A stretch of DNA of 64,000 bases from Chaenocephalus aceratus (GCA_023974075.1 JAMFTG010000048.1:186001-250000); one strand, 5' to 3'; positions 43,140-53,697 are shown, counted from the stretch's first letter. The notes: a model not told the origin generated them from the letters alone. Numbers and translations: made by a program.

Positions 43140-43144
43140 ATCAT

Positions 43145-43550
43145 TATCATTTTTAATATGCTTGGGTTGCTTCAGATTACAAAGTGAATCAGTTCTGGTG
43201 AATGTAGAGAACTTAACTGTTCCAACACTCAGATGAAAGGTGGAGTTGCTACGTCCTAACTTGTTCTGGGCTCCACAGGAATAACTCCCACTGTGTTCAG
43301 CTCTGAATTCAGTGATGGTGAAGATCTGTCCTGAAGCTTTTGGACAGTCGTCGTCCTCCTGGTACCAGGTGTAGTTAGCTGCTGGGTTAGCAGGTCTCCC
43401 TTGAAAAAGAAATCTATGATCTCAATGGGACCAATCTGGTTAAATAAAGGTTTGAAATGAAAGCATCACTGCTACAGGTCAGAGTCACTGAACTGCCCTC
43501 CTCTATCTCAGCAGAGGGACTCACTGACACAGAGGGAGGCTTTGGAGCAT
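43145..43550 (-). pseudogene. CD22-like Ig domain exon interrupted by a 69-bp LINE tail
   Basis: Acceptor TTTCCTCTAG (43551-43552) opens SVSVSPSAEIEEGSSVTLTC. At 43393-43461 a foreign 69-bp piece, resembling the common fish LINE tail ending GTTAAATAAAGGTTTGAAATG, is inserted with the 4-bp duplication agca (43389-43392 and 43462-43465). Beyond it the Ig text resumes with the NYTWYQED-type Trp region and SYSCGAQNKLG, retaining the cysteine lost at 11389-11765. The exon is therefore split. It is the duplicate of the 11.4-kb exon; the segment downstream is replaced by the gypsy element. Confidence 0.83.
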
Positions 43551-43657
43551 CTAGAGGAAATACAATAGACAATACAATTGAGTTAAAATACATCATGGTG
43601 TATTGAATGAGAAATAGTTATCTGTGTGGGAGCATCTGGAATTTGGAAATGTTCTTT

Positions 43658-44096
43658 TGACATAATAATAATAATTCCTTACATTTATTATAGCGCTTTT
43701 TCAATGACTCAAAGCAATTTTACATATACACACATTACACATATATCATACATGCAATGAAACTGTGGACAATACCCACAGGAGCAAGTTCAGGTGAAGT
43801 GTCTTGCCCAAGGACACAGACGCAGCAGCGGTGGGTTTCACCCCTTGATCTGATGATCATTGCACAGCGCCACACCGTCCATCTTCACGCCTCGAAGTCA
43901 TCGAGGCGCTTTTACAAGTATATTATACATGTACTGTGGACAATACCCACAGGGGCAAATCCGGGTGAAGTGTCTTGCCCAAGGACACAACGGCCTGACG
44001 CAGTGGCGGCAGGAGCGGGTTTCGAACTGGAGTTCCCCAGCACTCCCCCTTGATCTGATGATCGGATGCACAGACCACTGCGCCACCCGTCCACAG
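43658..44096 (-). mobile_element. tRNA-derived SINE with internally duplicated body
   Basis: Read on the minus strand: a tRNA-like head with A-box-like GTGGCGCAGTGG and B-box-like GTTCGAAACCC, a core with CCTTGGGCAAGACACTTCACC, and a LINE-like 3' end finishing in ATTATTATTA. The body occurs twice (about 43755-43900 and 43930-44090), each with GTGGACAATACCCACAG. The empty site is seen at 12360-12370 in the duplicate Ig locus. Flanking duplication is no more than 2-3 bp. Confidence 0.78.
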
Positions 44097-44995
44097 TTAT
44101 AGAGCTGAAGAAAATAAGTACACACATTTATATTTATTTTTCTGTATAACTACTGTTTTTAATTACCTGAACATACGTGCTAATCTGGGAGCCTATAAAC
44201 AAAACTTCATTTTCATCCTCTACTGTAGCTGCTCTCCATCTCATTGACCTCAGCAGAAGACTGTGAACAAGTTGCCATTGGGTGCAAGCAGTGGCATTTT
44301 TACATGTACAAAAGTGGTGGGGCACAAAAGACTTCGATGACTATACGCTTCTGCAGTGAGGTTCATGGCTGGTGAGGCTCTGCCACTGACTCTTCAGGTT
44401 TACAAATAATATATTTTGACCTAAATCAAAATATAATATTATTTTCAAAAGCTTTTTTTGTCTGATGCTTCAATTAATTTTAAACAGACAGTTCAACAGA
44501 AGGATACTCAAAAAATGTAATTTTATCATTTAAATATTGAATTGTTCTCTCTTAGTAAGATCTCATTTTCAATAAAATGGTGGTCTTACCTTGAAGATGA
44601 AGTCCATTTGCCTATCCCTCTTACCAAAAATCTCTATTACTTTTTTGAAAAAGTCCTCCTTATCTTCTTGTAGTTTCAAAAGTCTATCATAAATCTAATC
44701 GATAGATTTATGATTAGAAAATTATAAAAGTAGGGTAGAAATGTGGATATTATCTGGCTGAACAAAACCTGCATTTATCTAACAGCTACGTTTCCCACAG
44801 ATCTTATTTTGAGCTATTTTCTAAAATCCCATGGAGAAATCTCATTGCTTTTTTGTGGAGGGAAGCCATGCGCAGCTTACTTACGGGTTTTAGGACGCGT
44901 CTCTAGTCTCCACTCTCCACACCCGCTTCACACACACACTTTTCGCAGCACACATACTTATGTGAGTATGGTGGGGATTGCAGCTCTCTGGATGC
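44097..44995. other. Ig-locus intron remnant and unassigned DNA
   Basis: 44097-44290 matches 12370-12500 and 17745-17815, including the empty site for long-TIR element 1. The remainder (44290-44995) contains A/T-rich sequence with no ORF or terminus I can support. Confidence 0.5.
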
Positions 44996-45028
44996 TTCTT
45001 AATACTCAAATTTCCCCTCCTCGACTCC

Positions 45029-45378
45029 TCGGCCGTTTCTCAATCGCGAGGATGCTTGCTTGGTAGCACATGTCTTCCGAGTCACTTCCTCCAGAAGCTA
45101 GGCAAGAATCCTTCCTGGCATTCGGAAAACGAAGAGTGGAACAGGCTAGCAAGTGTGCAGGTGTGCGTCATATGAGAGGCCCCGGCCGCCTTACATTTTC
45201 CGCCACAGATTTGGGGAAATTGGTCCGTGCGCAAAGCATTGTGGGGATTTGAAGGACGCGGCCTCGGTGGAATTCCAAGTATGCTGGAGATTGGAATAGT
45301 CCTTCGGCGGCACTTGATGACGTAGTATCCTTGAAATATTGTCTTGGAAGCCAGTTTCCTCGCGATTGAGAAACGGCC
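45029..45378. mobile_element. MITE with GGCCGTTTCTC termini and 11-bp direct flanks
   Basis: Starts GGCCGTTTCTCAATCGCGAGG and ends with its exact inverse. Flanks on both sides read ctcgactcctc, so the target duplication is up to 11 bp, longer than hAT or Tc1 and in the range reported for Mutator-like elements. No coding potential. Confidence 0.75.
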
Positions 45379-46432
45379 CTCGACTCCTCGGTCCTCCGGT
45401 AGTGACCCGGAAATGAATTTCAGCGAGCCATTTTGAAGGACATCTAATTTCTCTAAATGCACACAGAGGACCGAGGATCGAGTATCGAGGAGGCTCTCTG
45501 GAGGAGATCTAACTGAGGAGACACTGATGGTTCCTCCACGGCTCCTCCACGGATGCATTTCCGGGAACGGTGGAGGCATGAAGCACGTATCTCAGCCAAT
45601 GACAGCTCTGCATGCATCCCCTGGATATTATTTTAGAAACTGCTTTCATCGCGTCGCGATGTTTCCAGAGAGAACAGCTGTGAGGTGCAGAAAGCAGAGC
45701 AGAGTGTAAAATATATATCACTCAGTATAACAGGCCTACTCTCTTTATTTGCTTTAGTTTAGTAGATATCTACAAACAAAGAGTCGATATTTTTCTAAGA
45801 CCATTTAGTGCTTCACATAATAAAATACACAACGACTGTAGCCTGATTATGCTTTAGGAGCGGTAGGTGTGTGTGGTACAGTGTGTAGGTGTGTGTGTTG
45901 TACAGTGTGTAGGTGTGTGTGGTACAGTGTGTAGGTGTGTGTGTTGTACAGTGCGTAGATGTGGCGGACAGACAGGTCTCAGTTGGTTTGGTGTCTTACT
46001 TTTAATACTTGTAAATACAACTTTTGGCCCGTAATTTCAATTCCCCATTTCAGCGACCAGAGAGAGGGGGGGGGGGATATATCCAGTCTCTGATTGTGCT
46101 ACGTTATTATGAGAGTGCTCTCATACTTTAAATTGTATATATTTATATAAATATATTTGTGTGTGTGTGTGTGTATATGTCCGCATCTGTAGCCTGTTAT
46201 TGTCGCATTATACCGCACTGTGAATGAATTAAAAGTAAATATATAAGTCATCATGAACACATCTCTCCATCAGACAGAGGGCTGCTGTGCCTCCTGTCAT
46301 CATTAATGGACGCCTCTTTAAAATGACCGCTCAGAGGAGAGGAGTTCTCATTTCTCTAACAGCCTGCTGCTTCCCCTCCTCTCTCCTCGGTTCCCCTCCT
46401 CAGTCCTCTGCTTGCATCTCCTGTGGGCGGCG
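45379..46432. other. Non-coding DNA with GT-rich minisatellite
   Basis: 45868-45962 is a tandem array alternating GTGTGTGGTACAGTGTGTAG and a GTTGTACAGT variant. 46150-46175 is a short GT run, and 46065-46077 a G run. The rest has no recognised feature. Confidence 0.65.
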
Positions 46433-47496
46433 CAGGCCCGGTTCTACGGGGGTGCATAAGGGTGCATTGCACCCTCAGTTGAGTCGTTATGCACCCTCAT
46501 TTGAAAAATGAAAAGTAAAAAAAAAAAAATTGAAAAGTGAAAAAAATTAAAAGTGAAAAATATTACATTTTGCCTACTATTACTAACAATAGTAGTAATA
46601 ATAATAATAAGAAGAAGAAGAATATAGTTGAAATAAAATAAATTGTAATTGTGGTTGAATAGCATTGTCTGCTGCATTTATTTGATCAATTTAAACGGTA
46701 AGTAACGTTATTATGTCAGGTGCGCGTGACCTGTGCCGCTGCACATTCATCATCTGCAAGGTGCTGACACAGCAGTCAGTGATGGATCAGAAAATGGTTA
46801 AAACAACCAGCCCTTATCGCCAGCATACACTGCATCTACTGCAGGTAATAACAGTTCAGATCATGGGGACATTACGTTACTGTCGTGGACACTAACGTCC
46901 TCCTGCCCGACTCGCCGGCTTTGCCCGCCTCGCCCACAGAGGCGGAGCAGCCACAGCCGTCTTCGTTGCCCCAAACACCGCCACTCCTCGGCGGCCCGCA
47001 AGTGCCAGAGGACCTCTGCAAAACAGTGCCTGCCCAGGTGTATTTAAAAAGTACCCAACATTTTGCAGCTCATGGTTGCAAAACAGAGATTGGCTGGAAT
47101 ATTCATGTAAAAAAGATGCCATCTTCTGCTATGCATGTAGACATTTCGGTTCAAGTAAGTCAGATGCCTTCACCACAACTGGCTACAACAACTGGCGCCA
47201 TGCATGCTCTTATAGGCTATGTGATAAGGGACTGGGAAGGCATAATCAAGCAAAGAGCACATAGATCCATAGATCTCTTAATGTTGCTCTCAAAGTGCAC
47301 CAGATTGATGGTTTTAACTTCAATATTTAAAAACAAATCTTCCTGGGGGAGCATGCCCCCGGACCCCCCTAGAGGAGGTGAGGACCCCCATAGAGAGTGT
47401 TAGGTACACTCCCCACTTATAAAAATAGCACTTTACCACTGCACCCTCTCTAATCTCAGATGCACCCTTAGTCATTTTGTTCTGGAACCGGGCCTG
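46433..47496 (+). mobile_element. hAT transposon remnant with TTF-type finger, 8-bp TSD and empty site
   Basis: Begins CAGGCCCGGTTCTAC and ends GGAACCGGGCCTG. Flanks gggcggcg (46425-46432) and gggcggca (47497-47504) are an 8-bp duplication with one mismatch, and the related repeat at 60833-60848 reads straight through as an empty site. Inside, plus-strand frames (46885-47264) encode a proline-rich N-terminus and then the TTF/ZMYM-type region of hAT transposases (RDWLEYSCKKDAIFCYACRHF) in a different frame, so it is frameshifted. The catalytic core is missing. Confidence 0.87.
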
Positions 47497-47577
47497 GGGC
47501 GGCACCAAGTCTCAAGGATGGGAGTCGGAGATAGGAGTCGAGGAGGGGAAATTTGAGTATAGAGAAACCTCTCTAGT

Positions 47578-47711
47578 GTGCCCTCCTTGCTTCTCGTCCT
47601 CTTGTCTTCCCGGGCTGCGACCCAACAACATGTCCTTTTCTGCTCCGAAGTAAAGTACCCTTTTGCACCTTCATTGCACCGCCTCCGACTCCCTTTCTCT
47701 CGGCACTACGA
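47578..47711. repeat. LTR-like 3' fragment, copy a
   Basis: Matches 49240-49371 and ends CTCTCGGCACTAC followed by the truncated promoter repeat. It contains a TTTTGCACC-TTGCACCGCC segment. Copy b at 49134-49371 is more complete. Confidence 0.55.
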
Positions 47712-47990
47712 TAGTGTATTTAATTCAAATTACGCCATATCCACATTGATTTTGATTTCTAACACGATACAGATATTTGATTTGTGCACTGCGACCTGTT
47801 TAGCTTAATGATGTTTATTTATTTGCCCTTTATGAGTATTTTCTGTTAGTTATAATAGTTTTGTTTTGAAAGAGTGGTTTTATTATTATTGATCCAGTAG
47901 TAGGTGTTAAGGCAACGTCCGGATGCCAATCGTTCTTAAAACCAAAAAGAAGAAATCCTTACCGCTTTTATTTTGACGTCCTCAAACCGC

Positions 47991-48000
47991 ACCGGAAGTG
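47991..48000 (+). promoter_or_regulatory. ETS-like motif upstream of gene C
   Basis: ACCGGAAGTG on the plus strand, about 297 bp before the start codon, with conserved flanks shared with genes A and B. Its retention in three paralogous promoters supports function; factor binding is inferred. Confidence 0.62.
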
Positions 48001-48296
48001 AAGTTCCCAGCTCTTTCTAACCTGGATCGAGGTGGCGTCTCGTCGCTACGGTTCTCTCTCTGTGTTCCTGAGAAAGTGTGTGTGAGCTCCAGCTCTACTG
48101 ATCCATCATCTCTGTGTTTGGATAAACCTCCGAATGGACTCTGTGCTCTTTTTTCTGGAGCGTTTACCTCGGACTATAGGAGCTAGCTTAGCATGCTAGC
48201 TGGAAACACGTTAGCAACGCTAGTCAGATTGAGAGTTTGACGGAGAGAGAAACGGTGTGTTTAACGGAGTCTGCAGGAAAAGGTGATCTAGTAAAC

Positions 48297-48483
48297 ATGA
48301 GTAAAGTCCAAATGCTGCTGTCGTTGAAGAAGCAGCGACTCACTGCTGAAGAGATATTTGCTCTGTTGGAAAAAACGATAGCAGAGCTCGAGGAGGAGCT
48401 GTCTCTTTCCAAAGAGGAAAACAAGAGACTCCAGAAGCTACTGGACGCTGTTTTACAGCCTCAGCTTCGGATACACAGAGCAG
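48297..48483 (+). CDS. C2H2 zinc-finger gene C, exon 1
   Basis: Starts MSKVQMLLSLKKQRL and encodes the family leader with AELEEELSLSKEENKRLQKL, likely a short coiled coil for protein contact. It ends GCAG|GTCTGT, an unaltered donor (48484-48485), in phase 1. Together with exon 2 (52937-53697) it forms a 315-residue protein with no disruption. The start is the first ATG of the conserved leader; the frame is open upstream without a stop, so a longer N-terminus cannot be formally excluded. Confidence 0.9.
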
Positions 48484-49133
48484 GTCTGTTCCCTTTACCC
48501 TTAATTAACACTTTAAACTCTTCAGTAACACTTTATTATCACATTAATAACACGTTAGACCCTTTATCAGCACTTGCTGCAGGTAAGTAAAAGTGCAAAC
48601 ACCACACTGTGAAAATCCATTACAAGTTAAAGCATTTCATATCTTTAAGTTTATCTTATTTAAGTAAAAGTATGTAAGTATTATTAGACACATGTACTTT
48701 ATTATAATAATTAAAATGTATTACGGAAGAGCAAACCTACCAAAATAAATATATTTATAAACATACATGGATTGAATAATATGCCATTTAATGTACTGAT
48801 TTAAATATTACCCATACATGTAGGCACTAGTTGGTTAAATGTGACATACATTGATACTTTAGTTTTAATGTGCTTCTTTATTCACCTTTTCTTTTTAAAT
48901 GTGTGAAAGCAAATAAAAACAAATACTTTGGATTAATTCAAATGGCTCGAGAATAATTCATAAATAAATAAATCGATAATAAATAATAAATTAAACACAT
49001 CTAAAATGTTACTTGATGAAGAATAGGGGAACTAGTACAAAGGTCATTAAGTAATTAAAACGTTAATATAAATGAATGTAAAATCTCATCAATCAATTAT
49101 TGCCAACATGTATTTATAATATATTCTGTATAT

Positions 49134-49367
49134 TGTGGTGACCACCTATTAATACACCGGGACATAATTCATACATGGAACTACAGTTGGGGCTTTTGTT
49201 CCCACACAGACATGTTATGGGTTTACTATATATGTTGTGTGCCCTCCTGACTTCACTCTCTTCTTCCCGGACTGCAACCGGACAACATGACCTTAGCTGC
49301 TCTCAAATAAAGTTCCCTTTTGCACCTTCCTTGCACCGCCCCTGACTCCCTATCTCTCGGCACTACA

Positions 49368-49371
<4 letters not shown>
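49134..49371. repeat. Putative solo LTR, copy b
   Basis: Begins TGTGGTGACC and ends GGCACTACA (TG...CA), about 238 bp, with AATAAAG near 49309. Four bases atat flank both sides but lie in AT-repeat context, so the duplication is weak evidence. The last 130 bp recur at 47578-47711. Confidence 0.6.
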
Positions 49372-49398
<27 letters not shown>

Positions 49399-49789
49399 AT
49401 ATATACATATACATAATATATATTTTGAGAGAGATATACTCTAGTATTAGACGTAGTCAAAAGTTTGGACACATCTTCTCATTCAAAGTTTTTATTTATT
49501 CAAATTGGTTCTGCTTTGTAGATTTATACTGAAGACATCAAAACTATAAAATAACACATTAACTAGAATTATCTAGTAAACAAAGAAGTGTTAAACAATC
49601 CAGAATATGATTTATATTTTGTTGGCTCCTGCAGAATGCAGAGCCCCCCCCCCACCATCTCACCTTCTCCTCCATGCTTCACGGTGACTATTCTCTTCTT
49701 CTTGTTGTTCATCCTCAGTAGTGGATATTTGCAGCAATTGGACCATGAAGGCCTAATTCACGCAGTCTCCTCTGAACAGTGCATGTTAA

Positions 49790-50592
49790 AGGTCCCATGT
49801 CATGCTTTTCCTGTTATTACCCGTCCCCTTGTGTGTTATGTAGCTTTTTCTGCAAACGGTCTGCAGAGTCACAAACCCTCAAAGTACACCCTGTAGAGAG
49901 TAAAACTCTAACACAGAAAATATGTGTCTATTGTTACGACCCGCCCTCTACTCCGTGGTAGTGAATCGTGGAGAGACCCGCAACATCAAATAATACACGC
50001 AAAAACCAGTACTTGATAACAATCATTTATTGAAGTACAGCCGTTTACTCACACAAGCAATCCGGCATACGCAAGGAGGTCTGGAGGACTGGAGGGGAGC
50101 ACGTAACATCTATGCTGCCCCAGAACGCCTCGTTGGAGATTTTTCTTTTTCCATTTTTTCCTTACGGGGCATAGTGACGTAACAAAGTCCAAATGGACAA
50201 ATCCGCGGAGCTCCGCACTAGGGATGCCTGAAACTGACCATGATCACATTTGACCCCACGAAGCATTCTCACCTGTTTGTCCTTACTGGTGTCATTTTCT
50301 GATTGCTAACTAACGCCATTGTGAAACATAATCACTGATGTTCTGCTGTAACGGTGGTGGACTCATCAGAACAGAGTGGGCGAGCTGACCAATCAGAGCA
50401 CAGTGGGCTCATAGGGGGGGGGTCAGGAGCTCCAATAAGGCGTGTAGGACAGAGAGTGAATACACACACTATACAGAGATGCTGTATGACAAAAAACCAA
50501 TGTGATTTTGGAACATTGAACAATGTAAATCTATTCTAATAGACCTCAACAATGGAGTTATGATCAGTAGAAATGGCCATCACATGGGACCT
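49790..50592. mobile_element. piggyBac-like MITE with TTAA duplication
   Basis: Starts AGGTCCCATGT and ends ACATGGGACCT, flanked by TTAA on both sides (49786-49789 and 50593-50596). Removing it makes the Tc1 text continuous. TTAA target sites are characteristic of piggyBac (also Kolobok) elements. No transposase. Confidence 0.88.
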
Positions 50593-50860
50593 TTAAGATT
50601 GTCTGCTCCTTGAGCTCTGTGATCATCTCTGTGGGCTCTAATCTGAGGTGCTTTAATTTGTGGTTTCTGAGGCTGGTAACTCTGATGTATTGATCCTCTG
50701 AGCAGAGGTAACTCTTGCTCTTCCTTTCCCGGGGGGGTCCTCATGAGAGCCAGCCTCATCATAGCATTCGACACAACTGATGGTCTCAAACACATTAAGA
50801 AGGCAAGTCATTCCACACATTGACTCTTAACAAGGCGCACGTGTTAATTGAAAACAATTC

Positions 50861-52156
50861 CAGGGGCTCATTTATAAAGGGATATACGCTCAAAAAATGG
50901 CGTACGCCAGTTTCTACGCAATGTTTGCGATTTATAAAATACTAACTTGACGGGAAAATGTGCGGTCCTCCACGCAAACTCTAACCCATGCGTATGCAGT
51001 AAGCACAAAAATGGGAAAGACGAGAAACTGCGACACCGCGTTGGCAGAAGGAAGAATGGAGAGAAATATGTGGAAATAATACCATAAACAAAATGTTACC
51101 TCTCATTTATCATATATGAAGAATTCATTTTCAAACATTGATTAAAGCCAATCTTAAAATGATTTAACAAGTGCACACAAAAACATAACTTGGAGAAATA
51201 AATAAATACGGATATGTTATTGAAAACCACCTCGAATATGTTGTGTTAATGTTATGAAATGTTTTCTCAAATGATGCGGTAAGCAGGAGGACAGAACTAC
51301 GTCTAAACTGACGCCGTTTTGCATTTCTATAGGTTGTAGATACGAGCATAGTTTTATATACTATCACGTTTAATCGTGTTTTATGCCGTTTGCTAAGACT
51401 TGATAAGTCGCTCGTAAAACACAGGAGGTATGGAAGCTAAGAACACAACACATTAGTTGTATTTCCTTTAACTGGTGGATATATAGTTGCTGCAGTGGAG
51501 ACGCTGCGCACAGCTGATCGAAAGCTGGAACACAAACCACCAAATACAAAAACATAATTCAGATCCAGTCGTCATGACTTCACACCGGGGGGATTCCCCG
51601 TTCACTTCTTACAGTTTCTCATCAAGGGGGGGGGTCTCCTGTCCCCGGTACAAACACACTGCCTGAGGGAAGGCTATTTGTATTGTTTTTGTCATTAACC
51701 TTTTTCGGGCCACTTATTTATTTATTTTGGTGACGATCCGACCTCCATGCTGCTACTCTGGTTCAAACTGCATCCACCAAACAATATGATTTATCTCGAC
51801 CTCCCCAAAATCTGACACGGTGTGAGACGTCTTTTTTAGCTGTTCTGTCGTCATTTCCTGCGATCTTCTTCATAAAGTCAGTCAGAATGAATGAATGAAT
51901 GGGCGTTTCTTTGACTATTTATAGGCAAATATGGGCGTTACGTGAAGCCCGCAAAAGCTGCACCGCGTTTCGAGTCTGTTGTGATTTATAAAGGGAAACC
52001 GGCGTAGGAAGTGCTGTACGCACTTTTCTTGCCGGTGCGCAATGTTTGGTGAATCGGAAAATGTCGGAACATTTCTGTACCTATTTTTTGGACTTCTACT
52101 ACGTAAGCAACCTTCCCATGTGAATCCTACGCACGGCGTTATAAATGAGGCCCCTG
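50861..52156. mobile_element. MITE with CAGGGGC-TCATTTATAA termini
   Basis: Begins CAGGGGCTCATTTATAAA and ends TTATAAATGAGGCCCCTG, with GTACGC-rich subterminal sequence at both ends. Flanking Tc1 text is recognisable on both sides. Octamers outside the ends (aacaattc / aacatcag) share only their first four bases, so the family is uncertain; hAT or Harbinger are candidates. Confidence 0.78.
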
Positions 52157-52936
52157 AACATCAGCAGAAGAGACTCTTGACAAGGCGCCTCATGAACCTG
52201 ACTGAGAGAAGCCAAGAATCATATTCTTGATTTAACATTTTTTTGTTAACTAGATAATTCCATGTGTTCTTTCATAGTGTTGATATCTTCAATATTAATC
52301 TACAAAGTAGAAACAAATTAAAATAAACAAAAACCATTGAATGAGAAGGTGTCCAAACTTTTGACTGGTACTATATAAAAAAACACATATTTTAATATTT
52401 AGCAGGTTCCCTCATCTATAATAATGTATACAAGCGCAACTTTGAACATGTACAGCAGTAAAATGCAACATATGAAATAATCAAGAAACATCATAAATTA
52501 AACACTGACAGGGAACATTTTACTGCACCGTCATTACTGTTACGTAAGAAGGTGCCGTCAAATGTTCTGATGATACTTGCATACTTTTACTTAAATAAGG
52601 TTTGAATGCAGGATTTTAATTTGTAACAGTGTTTTAATTCTATATTGTAGGCGTAGTGTATCTGTGAACGATCCCAAATACAATTCCTTGTTTATTGCAG
52701 CTAGTGCTACGCCGGAAGAAAAAACCCTTTTTCATTTTCAAAGGGGCTGGGCTACATAAGTTGAACTGAGACAACAACAATACACATTAAGTGGGACAAA
52801 GAAAGATAATGTGAAAATATAAAAACAAAGGCATTAATTAGGGCTGAAAAATGTCTCCCATTGTAATGGTGATTAGATTTTTTAAATGCTAACACTTAAC
52901 AGTTTGTTCTGACTGTGTGTCTCCTATTTCCTGTAG

Positions 52937-53697
52937 ACGTCCAGCAGCTGGTGGTGGTTAAAGAAGAGCTTCTCCCTGACCAGCATGAGGGGAGCACCAA
53001 TCTGGACCAGGAGGACCCAGAGCCCCCCCCTCACATTAAGCAGGAACAGGAGGAACTCAGGATCAGTGAGGAGCTGGAGGAGGCTGATATCACCAAGTCC
53101 ACTTTCCCTCCTGACCATGTGAAGAGTGAAGATGATAAAGAGAAACCTCAGTCCTCTCAGCCTCATCAAAGACAAACTGAACACATGGAAACAGAAGCTG
53201 ATGGAGATGACTGTCGAGGACCAGAACCAGCCAGGAACTCAGATCCAGAGAGCAGTTTACAACCAAAGACTGAGGACGACACTGGAGACTCTTCTGAACC
53301 TGACACTGAAGACTCTTCTGAACCTGATGCTGAACACAGTGTTGATTGGAAGGAGACCAGAGAACCTGCATCAAGCTCAAACTCACTGAAAAATAGACAT
53401 GAATCTCTCAGTGATCCACGACGTAGTGCTGAAAATAAACCATTCAGCTGCTCAGTCTGTAAGAAAGCGTTTTCAAAGAATGGAACTTTAAAGGAACACA
53501 TGAGAGTCCACACAGGAGAGAAACCCTTTAGCTGCTCAGTTTGTTCCAAATCTTTTGCACAGAGTGGAAGTTTAAATATACACATGAGAGTCCACACAGG
53601 AGAGAAACCCTTTAGCTGTAGAGTCTGTAAGAAAGCTTTTTCACAGAGTGGACATTTAAAGAAACACATGAGAGTCCACAGAGGAGAGGAAGAATAG
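52937..53697 (+). CDS. C2H2 zinc-finger gene C, exon 2
   Basis: Acceptor TTTCCTGTAG (ending 52936) joins in phase to give [18 protein letters not shown]. An acidic Pro/Glu/Ser-rich linker (spliced residues about 63-228) precedes three C2H2 fingers (residues about 232-315): [20 protein letters not shown] and [10 protein letters not shown] joined by TGEKP linkers. The stop TAG (53695-53697) follows RGEEE. Downstream in the same frame SCNFCDKRCKWHN and KRHKCVGRQLLL resemble the usual last finger of this family, so the stop is a shortening shared with gene B. Likely a nuclear DNA-binding protein; three fingers would contact roughly 9 bp. Confidence 0.9.

Larger units (their letters stand above)
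40883..43140 (-). mobile_element. Gmr1-like Ty3/gypsy retrotransposon, integrase before RT, truncated
   Basis: On the minus strand the order is integrase core, then reverse transcriptase, then RNase H. Ordinary gypsy elements have integrase last; the INT-RT-RH order is the hallmark of the deuterostome Gmr1-like group. The element is 5'-truncated inside the integrase core at about 43140, where it abuts Ig-exon-flanking sequence. Stops and a frameshift after RT make it non-functional. The long open frame across integrase and RT excludes assembly shuffling as the cause of the order. Confidence 0.87.
45003..47561. mobile_element. Composite DNA element bounded by inverted ACTCAAATTTCCCC ends
   Basis: The left segment (45003-45028) and right segment (47536-47561) are inverted copies around AAATTTCCCCTCCTCGACTC. 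A second partial copy of the right portion lies at 60720-60905. The interior holds a MITE (45029-45378), a minisatellite and a hAT (46433-47496). True outer termini and target duplication are not clear. Confidence 0.5.
49440..52376 (-). mobile_element. Tc1-like transposon carcass
   Basis: The left end has GTCAAAAGTTTGGACAC and the right end its inverse (GTGTCCAAACTTTTGAC), the widespread fish Tc1 terminus. Inverted similarity extends about 130 bp. Between them, antisense pieces of a Tc1 transposase region are recognisable near 49620-49780 and 50597-50850 but are full of changes, with no usable ORF. Two MITEs (49790-50592 and 50861-52156) have inserted in it. Confidence 0.88.
48484..52936 (+). 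other. Gene C intron, carrying Tc1, two MITEs and an LTR-like unit
   Basis: The first 350 bp match the introns of genes A and B in inverse orientation, and the last 500 bp match 24597-25065. Between them lie an LTR-like unit (49134-49371), an AT microsatellite (49372-49430) and a Tc1 carcass (about 49440-52376) with nested MITEs. There is no BEL insertion, unlike genes A and B. Confidence 0.8.

Noticed and set aside
45082..45579. 165-codon minus-strand ORF
   Set aside because: It runs through the termini of a MITE and its flanks, so it cannot be a conserved protein.
45868..45962. Possible CRISPR-like alternation of repeats
   Set aside because: The units are GT-rich, contiguous and without unique spacers; a minisatellite in a vertebrate genome.
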